From: Arcticibacterium luteifluviistationis
GTDB lineage: Bacteria; Bacteroidota; Bacteroidia; Cytophagales; Spirosomataceae
Assembly (NCBI RefSeq): GCF_003258705.1
Contig: NZ_CP029480.1
Coordinates: 4,712,001 to 4,776,000, forward strand
Direction of reading: 5' to 3'
Length of the DNA: 64,000 nucleotides
The position numbers were made by a program, and so were the translations under genes. This document shows positions 9,011-18,206 of the stretch, piece after piece. The notes under the pieces were generated by a model, which had not been told where the DNA came from, searched no databases, and saw only the letters and a program-made list of their open reading frames with translations. Numbering within the stretch: position 1 is the stretch's first letter; each line of letters starts with the position of its first letter.

Positions 9011-9748
9011 ATGGATTTAAAACTTGCGGTATTAATAGATGGGGATAATATTCCTTCCGCTTATATAAAAGAAATGATGGAGGAGATAGCCAAATATGGC
9101 AATCCGACTATCAAAAGAATTTACGGTGACTGGACTAAACCACACCTTACAAAATGGAAAAATTTATTGCTTGAAAACGCGATTACGCCTATTCAGCAGT
9201 ACGGATATACTACGGGGAAAAATGCGACGGATTCTGCCATGATTATTGATGCCATGGACATCCTTTATTCTGAAAAGGTCAATGGATTTTGTCTGGTTTC
9301 GAGCGACAGTGACTTCACTAGATTGGCGACAAGGCTAAGAGAGGCAGGCATGCAGGTTTATGGTATAGGTGAAAAGAAAACACCAAATCCATTTATAGTG
9401 GCTTGCGATAAGTTTATCTACTTAGAGATTCTTAAAAAGGAAACGGAAGAAGAGACGTCAGAATCTGAGGAGAAGAAAGCCATTAAGAAAAATGAGGTGG
9501 ATAAGATTACGCCTAAGGTGATTAGCCTTATAGCCGCCACCATATCAGATTTGGCTGATGATGATGGCTGGGCTTTTTTAGGTGATGTAGGAAGTTTGCT
9601 TCAGAAAAAAATGCCAAACTTTGACTCTAGAAACTTCGGTTTTCAAAAACTTACGCCTATGATTAAGTCTATCAACGGTTTTGAGGTAGAAAATCGAGAC
9701 AATCAAAAAGGAAGGTTTAAGCTTATTTATGTTAGAATTAAAGGCTAA
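9011..9748 (+). CDS. NYN-domain (LabA/DUF88) putative RNase with C-terminal LOTUS/OST-HTH domain
   Basis: 245 residues, cytoplasmic. Residues 1-140 form a NYN PIN-like nuclease fold: LAVLIDGDNIP gives Asp10/Asp12/Asn13, NATDSAM gives Asp74, and VSSDSDF gives Asp99/Asp101, so the acidic metal site is complete. Residues ~140-165 are a charged Glu/Lys linker. Residues ~165-245 fit the OST-HTH/LOTUS winged helix (DDGWAFLGDVGSLLQKKMPN, then GFQKLTPMI). In this family the combination points to RNA binding and cleavage; the target is unknown. It converges end to end with the penicillin acylase gene (stop codons adjacent). Confidence 0.88.
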   Translation: MDLKLAVLIDGDNIPSAYIKEMMEEIAKYGNPTIKRIYGDWTKPHLTKWKNLLLENAITPIQQYGYTTGKNATDSAMIIDAMDILYSEKVNGFCLVSSDSDFTRLATRLREAGMQVYGIGEKKTPNPFIVACDKFIYLEILKKETEEETSESEEKKAIKKNEVDKITPKVISLIAATISDLADDDGWAFLGDVGSLLQKKMPNFDSRNFGFQKLTPMIKSINGFEVENRDNQKGRFKLIYVRIKG

Positions 9749-12136
9749 TTATGGCTTAAAAACCAGCCTTCCAATCATTACATTTTCAATGTCTGGCCTT
9801 GCCATGAGTTCAGCTCTTTTACCTCCTTTAACAAAGAGCTGGGCTTGGTCGTCATAATGTTTGCTCATAAAATATCCACTTTGACCTGTAGGCAAAACGC
9901 TATGTCCTTTTTGTGGCGTGCTAAAATCAATAATTCTACGGAGAGCAGGGCCTGCGGTTACTTTATACAGCCCAGTGCTGTCCATTCCAAAAGACATATT
10001 GTTTATAGTTTCTCTGCCCCCTGGTGCAGGAAACGGCCCCACATTAAAGTAATGTCTTAATGCCTCTACTTTGCCCATGGCATGCGGATGCTCTATGGAA
10101 TGTACTTTCTCCCATTTCCATTCCTCTGGGTTTTCGCCCAATTGATTCTCTAGAAAGGCAACCGTTTTGTTCAAAGCTTCGCTAATTAAGGCATCTCTGT
10201 TTTCTTTTTCAGGGGTATTTATGTTATCCCACCATGGCGAATTCTCGTTTTCAAAGAAGGTTTTCATACTCTTTTTAAACACATGACTGCGTTCAAAAGA
10301 AGGGTAGAAATGTTCGCCCAATTCATCTCTCATGGCTACTTGATAAAATTCAAAGACCCAGCGGTAAAAGATGGTGGGCTCTGTGCTTTCTAGAGCATGT
10401 TTTCCATCCCAGTTGCCTAGTTTACTAAGCAAGCTTTTGGCCTTAGGGTTTAAGACCGTTTTGTCAAGATTTTGAATTAATGAATCTATGATTTCCGAAT
10501 AAGTTGGCGAAGTAATATCATTTATAATATCTCGCATAGAGTCCTCTGTCCAGTCTGTTTTGTCGGTATCTAAAAGTTGTTCAATTCGCTTTGCACGATT
10601 TGACGGAACGTAATAACCAGGCACCAAACCATTGCCCATGTCATCAGGCTGATTATTTGCGGTATAAAGAAAACCTCGCTCTGGGTTAAGTGTTTGAGGG
10701 TTTAGGTCAAAATCGGCATAGCCTTGCCAGTCGTCATTTCCTGTGCTACCATCTAGAATGTAATAAGGATTTACATGTTCTGGCCTTATGGGAAGTTTGC
10801 CTGCTGCCCACCAGGCTATATTTCCGCTGGTGTCTGCCCACATAAAGTTAAGTCCTGGTGCGGTAAGTGGCTCTACAGCAGCTCTGGCATCGGTAGCGTC
10901 TTTTGCCTTACAGAGGTTATAGAAAACCTCCATGTGTTTGGATGGGAATTTATGATAAACCCATTGAAGTGCAATTGGCTCTGCGGTGCCATCTAAGTCT
11001 TCAAAAGCTCCATTTAGGATATAACCATGAGGTGATTTTTTGACATAGATAGTAGTGTCTGCCCCCCCTTTGATATTTATTTTTTCCTCCCTAGTTTCTA
11101 AGTCGACCCAAGTGTCTTTATAACGTACTTGGTTAATGTTTTCTGGATTTAAGGTTTCGCTATAAAAGTCGGCTTCGTCATTTTCAAACATGGTTAATCC
11201 CCAACCTCCAGCATAGGTATGCCCTAAAGCGGGAACTGGCGTGCCTGCTATAAAGTTACCATAAACCTTAAATGTAGGGCACTCTAAATGTGCCTCATAC
11301 CATACACTTGGCTGAGAAAATGCCATGTGTGTGTCGTTTGACAAAATGGGTTTTCCTGACTTTGTTTTGCTACCCGAAATTACCCAACCATTTGAGCCAT
11401 GAAATGGTTTAAAATCTAATTTTTCGTCAATTTTAGAAAGCTTCTGCTCTATGAGAGCCAAATTTTTAGCTAAAGCAATGGCTTTATTGTCAACAGGTAT
11501 TTTATACTCCTCATCAGGCCAGCTTTGGTCAAAGTCTTTGGTGTATGCCTTGCCAAATTTGGCATCAATGTAGGTCATGACAGCTTCTGTTTGAAAAGCT
11601 GCTTCAAAAGTATAACCTAGGAACCCAGCTATTTTCTCCATGTCTTCCAAGGTGAAATCTTCTTTCGGGATACCTGAAAGGGTAAACTCTATAGGTGTTT
11701 TACCTTCATGAATGTATTGGTTTATACCTTTTATGTATGCAGCAGCGGCTTTCATAAAAGGAGCATTGGGGTCTCTTTCAGCTATGGCCCATTTGGCGTG
11801 TTTTTCAAAACTAAGGGTTCTGAAAAATATGTCTGTTTCTAAAGCTTCTGGTCCAAAAACTTCTGCTAGCCTCCCTGAAGAAACGCGTTTAAGCAGTTCC
11901 ATTTGGAAGAGTCTATCTTGAGCATGAACGTAACCGAAGGTGTAGAAAAGGTCTTCCTCGTTTTCGGCGTAAATGTGTGGGACGGCGAAATCATCATAAA
12001 GCACTTCTACTTCGGCAGAGAGCTCTGGTAAATTTACAGTTCCTGAGTAGGAGGGCTTAAGATGATTTAGGTATAAATAAGATGCAGTAAGTGTAAGAAG
12101 CACTATGAGACATAGGCCTAAAAGAAATTTCTTCAT
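9749..12136 (-). CDS. penicillin acylase family Ntn-hydrolase
   Basis: About 795 residues from the preferred start; an upstream ATG at 12172 would add 12 residues but weakens the clear signal sequence MKKFLLGLCLIVLLTLTASY. The N-terminal (alpha) part has the family motifs VPHIYAENEEDLFYTFGYVH and AQDRLFQMELLKR. The nucleophile of the beta chain is the Ser of HGSNGWVISG (about residue 248), exposed by autocatalytic cleavage in this family. GHTYAGGWGLTMFENDEADF and the C-terminal GQSGYFMSKHYDDQ are also typical. Periplasmic. Members hydrolyse amides, including penicillins and acyl-homoserine lactones; the substrate is not predictable here. Confidence 0.92.
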   Translation of the reverse strand: MKKFLLGLCLIVLLTLTASYLYLNHLKPSYSGTVNLPELSAEVEVLYDDFAVPHIYAENEEDLFYTFGYVHAQDRLFQMELLKRVSSGRLAEVFGPEALETDIFFRTLSFEKHAKWAIAERDPNAPFMKAAAAYIKGINQYIHEGKTPIEFTLSGIPKEDFTLEDMEKIAGFLGYTFEAAFQTEAVMTYIDAKFGKAYTKDFDQSWPDEEYKIPVDNKAIALAKNLALIEQKLSKIDEKLDFKPFHGSNGWVISGSKTKSGKPILSNDTHMAFSQPSVWYEAHLECPTFKVYGNFIAGTPVPALGHTYAGGWGLTMFENDEADFYSETLNPENINQVRYKDTWVDLETREEKINIKGGADTTIYVKKSPHGYILNGAFEDLDGTAEPIALQWVYHKFPSKHMEVFYNLCKAKDATDARAAVEPLTAPGLNFMWADTSGNIAWWAAGKLPIRPEHVNPYYILDGSTGNDDWQGYADFDLNPQTLNPERGFLYTANNQPDDMGNGLVPGYYVPSNRAKRIEQLLDTDKTDWTEDSMRDIINDITSPTYSEIIDSLIQNLDKTVLNPKAKSLLSKLGNWDGKHALESTEPTIFYRWVFEFYQVAMRDELGEHFYPSFERSHVFKKSMKTFFENENSPWWDNINTPEKENRDALISEALNKTVAFLENQLGENPEEWKWEKVHSIEHPHAMGKVEALRHYFNVGPFPAPGGRETINNMSFGMDSTGLYKVTAGPALRRIIDFSTPQKGHSVLPTGQSGYFMSKHYDDQAQLFVKGGKRAELMARPDIENVMIGRLVFKP

Positions 12137-12192
12137 TGATGAGGGTCTTGTAATTTGACCCAATTTAACCATTTAAGGTTAAAATGAAACCA

Positions 12193-12576
12193 TCAATACG
12201 TCGTTCCTCTTCCGTGTCCTCTTCTTTTCTTGTGTTTTCCTTTAACAGGTCTTTTCGGTTGACCGTCAAAACTTACCACGCTAGTTTTTTTCTTGATGTT
12301 GGCTTTCCAGTTGTATGCTTTCTTTTCAGGCACCTCCTTGGTTGCAGATTCAGAAACCTTAAGTTTCCTGTCCATAACCGTAAAGCCGTTTAACTTATAT
12401 ATAGCTGTACCGGCTTCTGCTTTATTGGGCATTTTAACAAAACCGAAACCTTTGTTCTGTCTGGTTTTGTGATTCTTAATAATATTGACAACCTCTACTT
12501 CGCCATGTTTTTCAAAAAGAGCTTTTAGTTCTTCTTCTGTTAATTTGAAAGGGAGGTTGCTTACGTGAATGTCCAT
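12193..12576 (-). CDS. RRM-domain RNA-binding protein
   Basis: 127 residues from the start at MDIHVSNLPF; an earlier ATG at 12597 adds seven residues lacking any conserved feature. A single RNA recognition motif covers residues 1-80: RNP2 is IHVSNL and RNP1 is KGFGFVKM, both with the aromatic residues that stack on RNA. The tail (~80-127) is basic and Lys/Arg/Gly-rich (KGKHKKRRGHGRG), a second likely RNA contact. Such short RRM proteins are common in Bacteroidota and cyanobacteria and are often cold- or stress-related (family knowledge). Targets unknown. Confidence 0.9.
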   Translation of the reverse strand: MDIHVSNLPFKLTEEELKALFEKHGEVEVVNIIKNHKTRQNKGFGFVKMPNKAEAGTAIYKLNGFTVMDRKLKVSESATKEVPEKKAYNWKANIKKKTSVVSFDGQPKRPVKGKHKKRRGHGRGTTY

Positions 12577-12694
12577 ATATTTTTTTCTTTGGCACAAAGG
12601 TATCTGTTTCTAGCCAATTCTTTTCCGATTACTTTGGAAGTGGTGAAATTCAATTATTTTTTGGATCGCTTGCATTAACCCTAAATTTTAAAAT

Positions 12695-13557
12695 ATGAAA
12701 CTGAAAATGAACGATTTGAGCTTGTTAGCTCTGGCATTTATAATTACGGCATGTGGCACGGAGACCTCTGATAAAGTAGCAACTAAAACAGAAGTGGAGC
12801 CTGCTGAATTACAGCCTATTTCTCAGCCATTAGTTTCTGATACTTTTACGGCAAACCCATCTGCTCATGTATTTAATGGTAAAATATATGTTTATCCTTC
12901 GCACGATATTGATGCTGTAATTCCTAACGATGATTTGGGTACACAGTACGCCATGAGGGATTACCGTGTTTTGTCTATGGATGAAATAGGCGGTGAGGTA
13001 ACTGACCATGGTGTGGCTTTAGATATAGATGATGTGCCATGGGCAGGAAGACAAATGTGGGCTCCTGACGCAGCTCAAAAAGATGGTAAGTATTACTTAT
13101 ATTTTCCAGTGAAAGACAAAGAAGATATTTTTCATATTGGCGTAGCAGAAAGCGATTCGCCTACTGGACCTTTTACTGCAGAGCCTACGCCTATTGAGGG
13201 TACTATTAGTATGGACCCAGCAGTTTTTGAAGATACCGATGGCTCTTACTATTTATACTATGGTGGTATATGGGGAGGTCAGTTGCAGTTTATTTGAGTT
13301 ACTCTACAGGTGATAGCCATAAGATAGTTTATGCCACAGGCGATAATCCTTATGGCCCCTTTACATACCAAGGTGTGGTATTAAATCCTGTGCAAGGCTG
13401 GACTAACCATCACTCCATAGTAGAGTTTAAAGGAAAGTGGTATTTGTTTTATCATGACACACAAATTTCAGATCAGAATCACTTAAGAAACGTGAAAGTT
13501 ACAGAGGTTTATTATAATGAAGATGGCTCTATTAAGACCATTGACCCTTATAAGTAG
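12695..13557 (+). pseudogene. GH43 glycoside hydrolase, disrupted by an internal deletion
   Basis: An N-terminal piece (12695-13297) begins with a lipoprotein-like leader (Cys20) and runs through the first two thirds of a GH43 five-blade propeller: NPSAHVFNGKIYVYPSHD, RQMWAPDAAQKDGKYYLYFP, SMDPAVFEDTDGSYYLYYG, GIWGGQLQ. At about 13285 the frame jumps to a piece ending at 13557: YSTGDSHKIVYATGDNPYGP, then NHHSIVEFKGKWYLFYHD and the usual family end TIDPY. From family knowledge some 70-80 codons between GGQLQ and YSTGD are gone, including the stretch with the catalytic acid Glu. The catalytic-base position reads Asn (TANPSAHVF) where Asp is expected. Formerly an arabinanase- or xylosidase-type enzyme. 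Confidence 0.85.
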
Positions 13558-14596
13558 GAGGTCGCAGGCCGTTAAATAGAGACCCAATTGAAGAGGGTTT
13601 TATTGATGAGTATATGATGCCAAATATGACAGCATACAATGAAACTTGTGCGAATATCTGCAACTCTATGTTTAACTATAGAATGTTAGGGCTGAAAGGG
13701 GAGTCAAAACATGCTGATGTTATGGAATTGGTACTCTTTAATAGTGCTTTGTCTGGCATCAGTTTGACTGGAACAGAGTATTATTATGGTAATCCGTTAA
13801 GGAAAATAGAAGGAGCTCGTGACTATTCTAAAATGAATACAGAATATCCTGAAAGGCAACCATATTTAGAGTGCTTTTGCTGTCCACCAAATTTGGTACG
13901 TACCATAGCAAAGCTTTCTGGTTGGGCATACAGCTTATCTAAAAATGGAGTGTCTGTGAATTTATATGGAGCTAATCGGTTAAACACTAAATTATTAGAT
14001 GGCTCCAGCCTTAAACTTGTACAAGAAACGGAATACCCTTGGAAAGGAGCGGTTAAGTTGACTGTGGAAGAATGTAAATCAGAAGCTTTTGATATGCTGC
14101 TTAGAATACCTGATTGGCAAATGGATCTACAATTAAGATTAACGGCAAAAGCTCAATTAGTCCAGTGGCTGGTATGTATGCTGTAATCAATAGAAAGTGG
14201 AAGAAAGGGGATGTTATAACTATTGATATGCCAATGGAAGCTCAACTAATGGAAGGGAATGCAAGAATAGAAGAAACAAGAAATCAGATTGCCGTTAAGC
14301 GTGGGCCAGTAGTTTACTGTATGGAGTCTTCAGACTTGCCTAAAAATGTAGGAATTACTGACATTTATATCAATGGTGATACAAAATTGACTGCAGAATA
14401 TCAGGCTGGTTTTTTAGGAGGAGTTTCAACCCTTAATACGGAAGTACTTATTAGAAAAGACAAAGCGGAGGGAATGTATTCAACCGTAAAGAAACCCGAA
14501 TTTCAACCCTTTCAAACGCAGCTAATTCCGTATTTCGCTTGGAGTAATAGAGGGATTTCTGAAATGTCAGTTTTTCTCCCGGTTATCTGGAAGTAG
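13554..14596 (+). pseudogene. GH127 (DUF1680) beta-L-arabinofuranosidase remnant: N-terminus missing and a one-base frameshift
   Basis: Homology begins abruptly right after the GH43 stop with GGRRPLNRDPIEEGF and runs into NMTAYNETCANICNSMFNYR, so the first roughly half of the gene and any intergenic DNA are deleted. The zinc/nucleophile Cys region ECFCCPPNLVRT survives. At 14115-14117 one G appears lost: the frame ending in LLRIPDW should continue as ANGSTIKINGK, which is in another frame and runs from 14114 to the normal end at 14596 (MEAQLMEGNARI, IAVKRGPVVYCMES). GH127 enzymes release L-arabinofuranose from plant glycans (family knowledge). No intact start, so not expected to make enzyme. 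Confidence 0.85.
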
Positions 14597-14619
14597 AAAT
14601 AAAACTCTTAAGAAAATAT

Positions 14620-14659
14620 AATGGCCATCTCGATGTAAAATTTGAGGTGGTCATTTTTT
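14620..14659 (+). terminator. terminator after the GH127 remnant
   Basis: A 12-bp stem with two G-T pairs (AATGGCCATCTC against 14644-14655), a 12-base loop and six T. It is left over from the former glycosidase operon. The remainder of the 325-base gap up to 14922 is AT-rich; I see no convincing gene there. Confidence 0.7.
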
Positions 14660-14921
14660 GTACATAGCAATTTGTTTTTTTTGTTAATTATCAATGATAA
14701 GGGCTAATGCTGAGCCATTGTCTCAGGAAAAGACAATAATTCTTGCGACTTAATTGTAATATTATACTTTTGTTATGTATTCCTCTAATATTGGAGTCTT
14801 CTGAAAGTATTGCTTTATTTACCTGCGTATTGATACTTCTGAGAGCTTCACTTTTATTTTTTATGGGGAACGTTTTATTAAAAATCATTAACAAACTTTA
14901 TTAATATACTAATTTATTGAA

Positions 14922-15920
14922 ATGAGAAAAACAAAAAACTTACTAGCTGTACTGGCTCTCTTATTGACTTTTGTTATGAGCGTTCAGGCTCAAAATGACA
15001 ACAGTTATTTTGTTGACAATTGGAATGTTTTGGTGAAAGGAACACCAGAAGGTGATGCAGAATTGCCAATGAGATTTGAAATGAATGGCGATGTTATGTC
15101 AGGTTATTTTGTAAATCCAGAGAGTGGAGATGAAGAAGAAATGGATTCGGCGGAAATAAAAGATGGAGCACTTCAGGTTGCATTTTTTATTGCGGGCTAT
15201 GATGTTACTATGACTTTAAAAAAAGAAACAGAGAATACCATGAAAGGTTCTTTGATGGGAATGTTTGAGGCAGAAGCTAGTAGAGTGGTAGAAGATAAGG
15301 ACACTTATTTTATGGGTCGTTGGAATGTATTCGTGGAAGGAACTCCAGAAGGTGATGTTGAAATTCCAATGAGATTTGAAATGAATGGAGAAACTGTCTC
15401 TGGTTATTTTACTAATCCAGAAGGTGGTGAAGAGGAAGAAATGGATTCCGCAGAAATTAAAGAAGGCGTTCTTAACATGGCATTTTTCATAGTTGGTTAT
15501 GATGTAACCATAACCTTGAAAAAAGAAACAGAGAATACCATGAAAGGTTCTCTGATGGAAATGTTTGTAGCAGAGGGAACTAGGGTTATTGAAAAAGAGC
15601 CTATGGAAGCATTAATGAGCATTGAAAATTATTATTTAAGTTCATGGGATGTACTAATAGTGGGTACTCCAAACGGTGATGTAACTATTCCAATGAGATT
15701 TGAAGAGGGCGATAATGGTTTGAAGGGTTATGTTACAAATCCAGAAGACGAAAGTGAAATTGAAATGACTTCAGTGGCTGCTCAAGATAGTATGCTAACG
15801 GGTGGTTTTAGCATGATGGGGTATGATTTAAACTTCTATCTAAAAGTGGTAGATGAAAATCAAGCTAAAGGTTCACTGATGGAGATGTTTAGCATGACAG
15901 CTACGAGAAAAGAAGATTAA
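14922..15920 (+). CDS. secreted protein of three tandem ~100-residue repeats, unknown function
   Basis: 332 residues with a signal peptide ending at about VQAQ (residue 24). The mature protein is three copies of one domain: ~29-123, ~129-223 and ~237-329. Copies 1 and 2 are exactly 100 residues apart and share RFEMNG, SGYF, EEEMDSAEIK, GYDVT and LKKETENTMKGSLM; copy 3 is more diverged (IPMRFEEGDNGLKGYVTNPE, KGSLMEMF). Each unit has the layout strand-PMRFE-GYxxNPE-acidic-GYD-KGSLM, suggesting a small beta barrel. Very acidic and Met-rich for a secreted protein. I do not recognise the family. Confidence 0.75.
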   Translation: MRKTKNLLAVLALLLTFVMSVQAQNDNSYFVDNWNVLVKGTPEGDAELPMRFEMNGDVMSGYFVNPESGDEEEMDSAEIKDGALQVAFFIAGYDVTMTLKKETENTMKGSLMGMFEAEASRVVEDKDTYFMGRWNVFVEGTPEGDVEIPMRFEMNGETVSGYFTNPEGGEEEEMDSAEIKEGVLNMAFFIVGYDVTITLKKETENTMKGSLMEMFVAEGTRVIEKEPMEALMSIENYYLSSWDVLIVGTPNGDVTIPMRFEEGDNGLKGYVTNPEDESEIEMTSVAAQDSMLTGGFSMMGYDLNFYLKVVDENQAKGSLMEMFSMTATRKED

Positions 15921-15945
15921 AAAAGTACACGCTGGGCTAATTTTA

Positions 15946-17313
15946 TTAGCCTAGCGATGGTATCTGAATCCCAGTGATTTTTCTATACAGGTCTACAGCA
16001 TAGATGTCTGTCATACCAGATATGAAATCTAAAACAGATAAAATATTTTGATAGAGTGGTTGGTCATTGCTGATTTCAAATTGCTCTGGAATTAGCTTTT
16101 TCATCTTTTTAGATTTGGCTGACTTAGGCTCTAAAATAGCTCCTAGAAATTCCTTTAAAAGACCTCCAATGACATGAAAACCTGCAATTTCAATTTCTAC
16201 TACAGACTTATGATTGTAGATTTTACTAACAGAAATAGCGTCAATTTTGTCTATTAGTTTGATAGACTTTTCATCTATAAGCTCAATCAATGATTTGTTT
16301 ACTTCACCGTTTAAAAGAGCAGTTTCATTTGCCATAAAGGCATCGGAGCATTTTCTAGTCAAAAGGCCAATTAACATGGCTCTCAGCAGTGAAAGCTTCT
16401 GTTTTTCGTCTTTCATGCTCAGCATTTGCTCTTTTATATAAGCTTCATTTTTTTCTCCCTCAAAAAACGGAAGAAGCAATTCTTCTACTTCTTTAAAGCT
16501 GAGGATATGAAGCCTAAAAGCATCTTCAAGGTCAATAATTCTATAGCAAATATCATCAGCGGCTTCCACTAAAAATACAAAGGGATGTCGGGCTAAATGA
16601 CTTTTGCTTTCGTCCAAGGTTTTCATTTGAAGGTCGGCTGCCATTTCTTTCATAACTGAAAGTTCAGCATCAAAATAGCCTGACTTTTTAGTAGAAATTA
16701 AGCCCGTAGACTTGTCAAAACCATGTAAACTGTCAATTGGGTATTTGACTATGGAGGCCAATGTGGTGTAAGTAAGCTTTAAGCCCGCTTTTAGAAAAAT
16801 AGTGCTAAGCACCCTAAAAGCATTGGCGTTACCTTCAAAGTTTTTTAAGTCGGCTAATTGATTATCCGTCAGTGCATTTTCCAATGTTTCTTTTTGAGAA
16901 CCGGAAAGTTCTTCAAAGAAAGTTCTGATTGCATCTTCTCCAGAATGGCCGAAAGGTGGGTTGCCAATGTCATGAGCTATACAGCCAGTTTGGATAACAT
17001 CTGCTAGAGCAAATTTGTAAAACTCGATGGCGTGCTTACTTAAGCCTTCTGCGTTTTTACTAGCTATTTTTTCACCAACCAGTCTTCCAAGAGAACGACC
17101 TACAGAAGCCACCTCTAAGCTATGCGTAAGTCTGTTATGGACAAAAATAGAACCTGGTAAAGGGAATACTTGCGTTTTGTCTTGCAGTCGTCTAAACTGA
17201 GATGAAAATATCAGCCGGTCGTAATCTCTAAGGTATTCACCACGTGTTTCGTCAGTGTTTTGAAGATTTCTAGAGCCGTATCGTTTATTAGAAAAAAGGG
17301 TTTCCCAGTGCAT
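15946..17313 (-). CDS. dgt: deoxyguanosinetriphosphate triphosphohydrolase (dGTPase)
   Basis: 455 residues. The HD-superfamily metal site is complete: His64 in NRLTHSLEVA, His114-Asp115 in IAHDIGNPPFGH, and the later Asp in VEAADDICYRIIDLEDA. SSQFRRLQDKTQVFP is the typical dGTPase N-terminal motif. The enzyme splits dGTP to deoxyguanosine and triphosphate in the cytoplasm, controlling dNTP pools (family knowledge). It is last in a same-strand run from 21748 (GAF protein, HD-PycTM protein, EEP hydrolase, dgt), 62 bases after the EEP gene. It converges with the triple-repeat gene ending at 15920. Confidence 0.93.
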   Translation of the reverse strand: MHWETLFSNKRYGSRNLQNTDETRGEYLRDYDRLIFSSQFRRLQDKTQVFPLPGSIFVHNRLTHSLEVASVGRSLGRLVGEKIASKNAEGLSKHAIEFYKFALADVIQTGCIAHDIGNPPFGHSGEDAIRTFFEELSGSQKETLENALTDNQLADLKNFEGNANAFRVLSTIFLKAGLKLTYTTLASIVKYPIDSLHGFDKSTGLISTKKSGYFDAELSVMKEMAADLQMKTLDESKSHLARHPFVFLVEAADDICYRIIDLEDAFRLHILSFKEVEELLLPFFEGEKNEAYIKEQMLSMKDEKQKLSLLRAMLIGLLTRKCSDAFMANETALLNGEVNKSLIELIDEKSIKLIDKIDAISVSKIYNHKSVVEIEIAGFHVIGGLLKEFLGAILEPKSAKSKKMKKLIPEQFEISNDQPLYQNILSVLDFISGMTDIYAVDLYRKITGIQIPSLG

Positions 17314-17375
17314 AATTCAAATTTTGACAAAGCTAAAGCAAAATGTGGAGCTAAGGAATTGGTATAGACTTATTT

Positions 17376-18173
17376 CTATTCTTCTAGTAACTCTACGGTA
17401 ACCAAATATGCACAATGGTCTGATGCCACAGCATCTTGAATCACTTGTGTACTTAGTACTTTCCATCTGTTTTTAGGAAAGAACATAACATAGTCAATTT
17501 TGATATTTGGCTTATCTGAGGGAAATGTAGCTTCTGGGTTTTCTTTGTCATAAGCTGCTAACCAGTGTTTTTCTAGTGTGTTAATTGCGAAACTTCCTGG
17601 CACATCATTTAGGTCGCCTGCCAATATAGTGGGATATGAGTTTGACGTAAAGCTTGCGTTTATACTTTCAACTTGAGCCAATCTATCTCTTCCATCTTTA
17701 AGGTGGTCTAAATGTGTACCCACGAAAGAAACAGTATCTCCAGAAGATAAAACAGATGTGACTTCTAGTGCAGCTCGTGGTTCGCTGCCTGGGCTATAAG
17801 GTAAACCGACATTTCTGGTATTTAGAAAAGTATATTTTGATAAAACGCCCTCGCCATACTCACCTCCGTCAAATTTCATTGCTTTGCCAAAAAGAGGAGA
17901 CATCTTGGTTCTAAAGCCTAATTCTGTCACCAAATCATACTTTCTGGCTCTGTTGGTTTTATAGTCTACTTCTTGCAGGGCTACAAAATCAGGATTGGCA
18001 TCGGAGATAACCTTGGCAATATGGTCTAAATCAAAGTCACCTTTTGTGGTGGCTCCATGAAGAATATTGAACGTAAGTATTTTAATTACTTTAGGCTTTT
18101 CAGCAGTAGTTTGAGACCAAACTGTATGGCTAAAAAGTAAAAAAAGAAGAGGTAGTGATATTTTTAGTTTCAT
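17376..18173 (-). CDS. secreted endonuclease/exonuclease/phosphatase (EEP) family hydrolase
   Basis: 265 residues. Signal peptide ending near VWSQ (residue 21), so periplasmic or secreted. All EEP motifs are present in order: TFNILHG (Asn36), ALQEVD (Glu68, metal), GTHLDHL (His), AGDLND (Asp/Asn), DYVMF and SDHCAYLVTVE (final Asp-His). The family includes sphingomyelinase-, phosphodiesterase- and nuclease-like enzymes; the short length and signal peptide fit the Bacteroidota metal-dependent phosphodiesterase group, possibly acting on phospholipid or inositol phosphate. It lies 33 bases after the HD-PycTM gene. Confidence 0.88.
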   Translation of the reverse strand: MKLKISLPLLFLLFSHTVWSQTTAEKPKVIKILTFNILHGATTKGDFDLDHIAKVISDANPDFVALQEVDYKTNRARKYDLVTELGFRTKMSPLFGKAMKFDGGEYGEGVLSKYTFLNTRNVGLPYSPGSEPRAALEVTSVLSSGDTVSFVGTHLDHLKDGRDRLAQVESINASFTSNSYPTILAGDLNDVPGSFAINTLEKHWLAAYDKENPEATFPSDKPNIKIDYVMFFPKNRWKVLSTQVIQDAVASDHCAYLVTVELLEE

Positions 18174-18206
18174 AGTAATGGTTAGCTTTTAAAGAGAAAC
18201 CTTAGA

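Noticed and set aside
12184-12393. Plus-strand ORF of 69 residues
   Set aside because: Antisense to the well-supported RRM protein gene.
14691-14894. Minus-strand ORF of 67 residues in the gap before the triple-repeat gene
   Set aside because: No signal, domain or start context, and it lies in AT-rich DNA that should hold the downstream promoter.
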